A stretch of 64,000 nt of DNA, from NCBI RefSeq assembly GCF_014200405.1, contig NZ_JACHBQ010000001.1:1240001-1304000 (forward strand), given 5' to 3'. Below the pieces are notes generated by a model. It searched no databases. It saw nothing but the letters and a program-made list of their open reading frames with translations, and was not told the DNA's origin. Source of the stretch: Cryobacterium roopkundense (GTDB lineage: Bacteria > Actinomycetota > Actinomycetes > Actinomycetales > Microbacteriaceae). Of this stretch, positions 59,642 to 64,000 are shown piece by piece (position 1 is the first letter of the stretch; each line of letters begins with the position of its first letter). Made by a program: the position numbers and the translations under genes.

Positions 59642-60741
59642 CCCGCGCTCTCCTTGTTCCTCGCCCCGCTCGCCGTGCGGCGGTCCGCCGTCAGGGTGCA
59701 CTCGGGTCTCTCGGACTCCGCCTGATTCTGGGTCTGCTCATCGTGGTGACAGTTCTCGTGTCGAGCGGCACCGGACCCGTCGACGTGTCGCCGTCAGAGG
59801 CGCTGCGAATCATCGTCGGCCATCTGGTGCCCAACATGCCCTGGATGCTTGACGGATCGATCACCCTGCTGCAGGACCAGGCCGTGTGGCAGTTTCGACT
59901 GCCCCGAGTGTTGATGGCTCTGCTCGCCGGGGGCGGCCTCGCCCTCGCCGGCACTCTCATGCAAGCTGTGGTGCGCAACCCGCTCGCCGAGCCGTACATT
60001 CTGGGGGTCTCCGCCGGAGCCGGCGTCGGAGCCGTACTCGTGATCGTGCTCGGCTCCGCCGTCGTCGGTGGGCTTACCCTGCAGGCCGCAGCCTTCGGCG
60101 GCGCGCTCGTGGCGACGACCGCCGTGTACCTGTTTGCCCGACAACGCGGCGCCATCTCACCCACCAGGCTCATCCTCGCGGGAGTCGCCCTAGGCTCGCT
60201 CTTCAGCGCGATCACGAGCTACCTCACCATCACGACGGACGCCCAGAATGTGTTCAGCGTGCTGTTCTTCCTGCTCGGGAGCGTCTCCGCCGTCACCATG
60301 AACCAGCTCGCCGCTCCGGCCGTCGTGCTGGCCGTCGTGCTCCTGCTCGCGCTCACGCAAGGTCGATCGCTCAACGCTCTGCTGATGGGAGACGAAGCGG
60401 CCACCTCGCTCGGCGTCTCTGTGCAGCGCCTCCGAGGCGGGCTCCTCGTGGCCACCGCACTGCTGACCGGCACGATCGTGTCGGTCGCCGGTGGGATCGG
60501 GTTTGTCGGTCTGGTGATTCCCCATGTGTGCCGCATTCTGGTGGGCAGCGACCATCGACGGATGCTGCCGGCCGCGGTGCTCGCGGGCGGCCTGTTCCTG
60601 GCGTTGGCTGATCTCCTTGCCCGCACGGTGGCCGCCCCCACCGAGATCCCACTCGGCATCCTGACTGCCCTGGTCGGAGCACCATTCTTCCTGTGGCTGA
60701 TGCGCCGAAAACGTGCCGGCCGAGCGGGGCTGAACCGATGA
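59638..60741 (+). CDS. FecCD-family ABC permease (siderophore/heme/B12 type)
   Basis: 367 residues with about ten helices. Family strings: RLPRVLMALLAGGGLALAG and MQAVVRNPLAEPYILGVSAGAG in the first half; IGFVGLVIPHVCRILVGSDHRRMLP in the second. It passes an iron chelate, heme or cobalamin through the membrane. The start is coupled to a leaderless micro-ORF (ATGA) and under a Fur/Zur-like box, so metal-regulated. First of three overlapping uptake genes. Confidence 0.92.
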   Translation: MTRALLVPRPARRAAVRRQGALGSLGLRLILGLLIVVTVLVSSGTGPVDVSPSEALRIIVGHLVPNMPWMLDGSITLLQDQAVWQFRLPRVLMALLAGGGLALAGTLMQAVVRNPLAEPYILGVSAGAGVGAVLVIVLGSAVVGGLTLQAAAFGGALVATTAVYLFARQRGAISPTRLILAGVALGSLFSAITSYLTITTDAQNVFSVLFFLLGSVSAVTMNQLAAPAVVLAVVLLLALTQGRSLNALLMGDEAATSLGVSVQRLRGGLLVATALLTGTIVSVAGGIGFVGLVIPHVCRILVGSDHRRMLPAAVLAGGLFLALADLLARTVAAPTEIPLGILTALVGAPFFLWLMRRKRAGRAGLNR

Positions 60742-61547
60742 GAGTCGTCTTCGACCGCGTGAGCATCGCCCTCGGCGGCACGCCCGTCATCCGTGAGGCG
60801 AACCTTCGGATCGAGCCTGGACACACCGTGGGAATCCTCGGCGCCAACGGCAGCGGAAAATCGACGCTCCTCAGGAGTCTCTATCGAGTGACGAGGCCTA
60901 CAAGCGGCGCCGTGCTGCTCGATGGCGACGACGTCTGGACCATGCCGCTGCGAACGGTCGCCAGAAACGTGGCCGTGATGGCCCAGGAATCCGAATCGGA
61001 ATTCGACCTCGACGTGCTCGACGTCGTTTTGCTGGGCCGGGTGCCGCACCGAAGGGGATTCGGTGCCGATACCGAGCAGGACCTGCGCCTGGCCGAACGG
61101 GCGCTGACGGATGTCGGATCCCTTGACGTCGCCGCGCGCGCCTTCTCCGGGCTGTCCGGCGGGGAAAAGCAGAGGGTGTTGCTGGCCAGGGCGCTCGTGC
61201 AGCAGAGCCGGGTACTCGTTCTCGACGAACCGACAAACCACCTGGACATCGCGTTTCAGCTCGAGTTGATGCACATCATCTCGAGCCTCGGACTCACCAC
61301 GATCGCGGCCCTGCATGATCTCAACCTCGCGATCGCGCACTGTCACGAAATCGCCGTCATGCAGTCCGGCCGCGTCGTTGCGTTCGGATGCCCGGAAGAC
61401 GTGCTGACGACCGAACTCATAGGCGACGTCTTCGGCGTGCGTTCGCACCGCATGCGCCACCCCGAAACCGGGCAGCTCCTCATCGCCTACAGCTCACACC
61501 GTTCTCCCCACCCCTCACCCGAAAACGAAAAGGTAGTTCAGCAATGA
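60738..61547 (+). CDS. FecE-type ABC ATPase
   Basis: 269 residues. Walker A GANGSGKST, signature LSGGEKQRVLLARAL, Walker B LVLDEPTNHLD, then ALHDLNLAIAHC with the H-loop. It pairs with the FecCD permease. ATGA overlap with the permease stop and with the next gene's start at 61544. Confidence 0.93.
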   Translation: MRVVFDRVSIALGGTPVIREANLRIEPGHTVGILGANGSGKSTLLRSLYRVTRPTSGAVLLDGDDVWTMPLRTVARNVAVMAQESESEFDLDVLDVVLLGRVPHRRGFGADTEQDLRLAERALTDVGSLDVAARAFSGLSGGEKQRVLLARALVQQSRVLVLDEPTNHLDIAFQLELMHIISSLGLTTIAALHDLNLAIAHCHEIAVMQSGRVVAFGCPEDVLTTELIGDVFGVRSHRMRHPETGQLLIAYSSHRSPHPSPENEKVVQQ

Positions 61548-62557
61548 TGACTCGTATCCTCACTCGCACCTTCGCCGCCACGGCGGGCGCCACCGGACTG
61601 GTGCTACTCCTCGGCGCCTGCGGCACCGCAGTCGGGGCTTCGCCCGCTCAGACGAGCGGGTCCGGCGCCACCGTGGCGATTGAGAATTGTGGCCGTACCC
61701 TCGAGTTCGCCGGGGTACCGACATCCGCTGTGGGACTCAGTCCGTCACAGACCGAGCTGTTGCTGCGCCTCGGCCTGGCCGACAGCCTCGTGGGCCAGGC
61801 GCAGGTGGCAACGGCCGACCTGCCCGCTGACGTGGCAGCTCAGGCCTCGGACATTCCGGTGTTGAGCGAGGATGCGCCGCCTACCCGGGAAGTGCTGCTG
61901 AGCGCCGAACCAGACTTCGTCTATTCACCTACGGGCTACGAGTTCACCGCGGAGCAGGGCTTCGCGAGCATCGCCCAGCTCGACCAGGCCGGCGTAAACG
62001 CCTACACGGCGACCGGCGGCTGCCTGGAGCGCCGCAATGCGGGAACAGTTGACGACATCTTCACGGACATCGACAACCTCGGGCGCATCTTCGACGTGCC
62101 GAACGACGCGACGGCCCTGATCGACGAGGGCCGTGCCCAGCTCGCCGCAGTCGAAACCGCCATCGCAGTCGAGCCCCGGCTGAGCGTCGCCCAGCTGTTC
62201 GTCGATGGCACATCGCTCTCCGCGATCGGCGCCGGCGTCGAATACGACATGATCCTCCGCGCAGGCGGCGACAACGTGTACTCGCCCACCGATGCGGCCT
62301 TCGCCGATTTCTTCGCCGCGAGCATCTCGCCGGAATCCCTCGCCGCAGCCAACCCAGAGGCCATCGTGTTCGCCGTGAGCACCGAGGAGCAGGCCCTCGA
62401 GACCGAGGCGTACCTGCGGGCCACATTCCCGAACCTGGCCGCCGTGCAGAACGACCGGCTGATCGCGATCAGCGCCTCTGACGTGTTTCCTGGCACTCTC
62501 GGAAACATTCGCGTGGTGCAGCAGCTCGCCGCCGAACTCTACCCGGCCGCCTTCTAG
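61544..62557 (+). CDS. FecB/TroA-like substrate-binding lipoprotein
   Basis: 337 residues. Lipobox LLGAC after a short signal sequence, then NCGRTLEFAGVP and two lobes linked by a helix, as in siderophore-binding proteins; the Cys pair in NCG/GGC could be conserved. It delivers the ligand to the permease. Start ATG 61544 overlaps the ATPase stop; a second ATG follows immediately at 61547. Confidence 0.9.
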   Translation: MMTRILTRTFAATAGATGLVLLLGACGTAVGASPAQTSGSGATVAIENCGRTLEFAGVPTSAVGLSPSQTELLLRLGLADSLVGQAQVATADLPADVAAQASDIPVLSEDAPPTREVLLSAEPDFVYSPTGYEFTAEQGFASIAQLDQAGVNAYTATGGCLERRNAGTVDDIFTDIDNLGRIFDVPNDATALIDEGRAQLAAVETAIAVEPRLSVAQLFVDGTSLSAIGAGVEYDMILRAGGDNVYSPTDAAFADFFAASISPESLAAANPEAIVFAVSTEEQALETEAYLRATFPNLAAVQNDRLIAISASDVFPGTLGNIRVVQQLAAELYPAAF

Positions 62558-62574
62558 CCGCTCGACGATAGTCT

Positions 62575-62670
62575 GTGGCCAATTCAGGAACGTGACACCG
62601 CGACCCGGCCGGTCCCGCCGAACTGCGGGTCAGTAGATGCGCTGGGCCGCACATTTCCTGAATTGGCCAC
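62575..62670. repeat. 96-bp element with perfect 16-bp inverted ends, copy 2
   Basis: GTGGCCAATTCAGGAA (62575-62590) and its exact complement TTCCTGAATTGGCCAC (62655-62670). Related to 18433-18529. It lies in the 124-bp gap between the convergent binding-protein and exporter genes, where it could also act as a bidirectional terminator. Confidence 0.75.
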
Positions 62671-62681
62671 GACCGATCAGG

Positions 62682-64000
62682 CTAGACCGGGCGACGGATG
62701 TCGACGATGCGTCCCGAGGCCGCCAGCGTTGCCGCCCGGTGTGCGATCGTGATCACCGTCACGTCGCCGGGCAAGCCTTGCACCAGTCTGGTCAGGTGGC
62801 GCTCGGCGAGCGGATCGAGACTCGCCGTCGTCTCGTCCAGAATGAGGATCCGCGACCGCACGAGCAACGCCCGCGCCAGGCAGAGCCGGGCCTGTTGCCC
62901 GCCGGACACAGCCGTGCCTCGCTCGCCGACCACCGTATTCGAACCGTCGGGCCAGGCCTCGATGAAGGCGTTCGCGCCAACATCGTGGAGCGCCTGCATG
63001 ATCTGGCGGTCGGTCGCCCGCGGCGCGGCCAGCCGCATGTTGTCCATCACGGTGCCATGGAAGAGCAGGGCGTCCTGGCCAACCACGGCCACGGCGTTCC
63101 GGAAGTCGGCATCGGAGATCGCCTCGAGGTCCACGCGGTCGCCGGTGGCCGTGACGAGGTCGATCTGACCGCTGTCGGCGGCCCACAGCCTGGACAGCAG
63201 CAGCGCGAGGGTCGTCTTTCCCGCGCCCGATATGCCACGAATCGCCACGCGTTCCCCCGGCGCGATCGTGAGATCAAAGCCATCGAACACCCGGGTCCCC
63301 GCAGTATAGGCAAAGGACACGTTGACGAGATCGAGCCCGAGTGGGCCTGCCGGGAGAGGAAGCGGTACCGCGGCATCCGCTATCTCGGTCTTACCTCCGA
63401 TGCCCGCGAGCACCCGCCGCGCGCTCGCGCGATGGGAATGCAATTGACCGAGGGTGGACCCGGCGTCGGCCACCGGCCCGAGCACGGCGAAGCAACCGGC
63501 CACGAGCGGGGGCAGCGCCGCAAGGCTCAGGCCGGGCGTTTCCATGGCGATGAGGAACAGGGCCACGGCGGTGCCCACGATGGTGACGTCGCGCAGCCCC
63601 GCGGCCAGCACGGTCGTGTGGTCGAGCTGCCGTTGCAGTCCGGCAGCACGGCGGGTGAACCGGTCGAGCTCGCCCTGCACCCGGCTCTGCAGGCCGAAGC
63701 CGATGATTTCCCGTCGCCCGGTGAGGCTTTCAACCACCCGGGCGGAGAGCGCCGAGTTGCAGTCCTGGATGCTGTCGCCCAACCGGCGTGACCGTGCCAC
63801 GTGAACTCGACTGCAGGCCAGGAGCAGGAGCACAGCCAACAGCACCGCGCCGGCCATGAGCGGTTGAACGAGGAAGACCAGCGCTGTACCGACGCCAGCC
63901 ACGACTGCCGTCGCGGCGAGCTGGGCGATCGTGTGCGCGTAGAAGAACTCCAACCTTTCGATATCACCCATGGCCGCCGCGGCCTGGTCGCCGCTGTGCT
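62682..64000 (-). CDS. ABC transporter, fused membrane and ATPase domains (5' end outside window)
   Basis: At least 438 residues are encoded; the frame continues past the window edge (SGDQAAAAMGDIERLEFF). The visible part has four or five membrane helices, then an ATPase with Walker A GISGAGKTT, signature VSGGQQARLCLARAL and Walker B ILILDETTASLD. This half-transporter layout fits exporters such as CydC or siderophore transporters of the IrtB/YbtQ kind; proximity to a Fur/Zur-like-regulated uptake operon makes the latter possible but unproven. Confidence 0.85.
   Translation of the reverse strand, partial: HSGDQAAAAMGDIERLEFFYAHTIAQLAATAVVAGVGTALVFLVQPLMAGAVLLAVLLLLACSRVHVARSRRLGDSIQDCNSALSARVVESLTGRREIIGFGLQSRVQGELDRFTRRAAGLQRQLDHTTVLAAGLRDVTIVGTAVALFLIAMETPGLSLAALPPLVAGCFAVLGPVADAGSTLGQLHSHRASARRVLAGIGGKTEIADAAVPLPLPAGPLGLDLVNVSFAYTAGTRVFDGFDLTIAPGERVAIRGISGAGKTTLALLLSRLWAADSGQIDLVTATGDRVDLEAISDADFRNAVAVVGQDALLFHGTVMDNMRLAAPRATDRQIMQALHDVGANAFIEAWPDGSNTVVGERGTAVSGGQQARLCLARALLVRSRILILDETTASLDPLAERHLTRLVQGLPGDVTVITIAHRAATLAASGRIVDIRRPV

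Overview
The window is chromosomal DNA from a high-G+C actinomycete, most likely Microbacteriaceae (a Cryobacterium/Leifsonia-type genome; this is inference from style and gene content). Pointers are the high G+C with GC-rich third codon positions, the very frequent heptamer GCATCCG/CGGATGC, menaquinone synthesis (MenB), actinobacterial families (maltokinase cap-like protein, MhuD-like heme oxygenase, MAB_1171c-like membrane protein, DUF1206), and the many genes that start 6-7 nt after a TAnnnT -10 hexamer, i.e. leaderless genes. No tRNA, rRNA or CRISPR array was seen.

Layout. 1-3.7 kb: end of a MOSC protein, then a two-gene MazG-like/GIY-YIG-Schlafen-type helicase cassette of visibly lower G+C (candidate defence module), then a membrane protein. 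3.9-18.3 kb: mostly single housekeeping genes (malQ, an FBP zinc-finger protein, an RluA-type pseudouridine synthase, a LysE exporter, menB, a frameshifted arsR with its SRPBCC partner, terC behind a yybP-ykoY-type Mn riboswitch, HAD, NUDIX, cytochrome b, PhoD, VOC, DUF1992). 18.6-23 kb: maltokinase-cap protein whose stop codon abuts an IS1182-family element, then a DEAD-box RNA helicase. 23.1-26.2 kb: five overlapping genes resembling a type VII secretion cargo operon without its ATPase. 26.3-31.3 kb: peptide-type ABC importer. 31.3-40.2 kb: small conserved genes, MsrA, DUF389, a stand-alone LigD-type polymerase domain, FadD. 40.2-45.3 kb: GH92 mannosidase-type enzyme, GT4 glycosyltransferase and a convergent chitinase. 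45.5-51.4 kb: oxidoreductases and small enzymes ending in an MhuD-like heme oxygenase, whose stop codon lies in the target duplication of an IS1380-family element (51.4-53.0 kb). 53.0-59.5 kb: secreted GH15 glucodextranase-like lipoprotein, then an XRE regulator/7-TM protein/ImmA-IrrE peptidase operon divergent from a zinc-ribbon protein. 59.6-64 kb: FecCD-type metal/siderophore uptake operon under a Fur/Zur-like box, then an ABC exporter that runs off the window.

The most interesting signals are regulatory. Three main genes (6787, 40243, 59638) are each preceded by a tiny ORF of 19, 7 or 9 codons. Each tiny ORF begins exactly 6 nt after a -10 hexamer (so it should be leaderless) and ends in an ATGA overlap with the real gene's start. 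This looks like a repeated way of delivering ribosomes to genes, two of which have no convincing Shine-Dalgarno sequence. At 59.6 kb the same arrangement is fused to a Fur/Zur-like operator overlapping the -10. Two intergenic repeat families (68 bp, copies at 3.7 and 21.1 kb; 96-97 bp, copies at 18.4 and 62.6 kb) and two IS elements that both landed on stop codons without damaging the gene add a mobile or structural layer.
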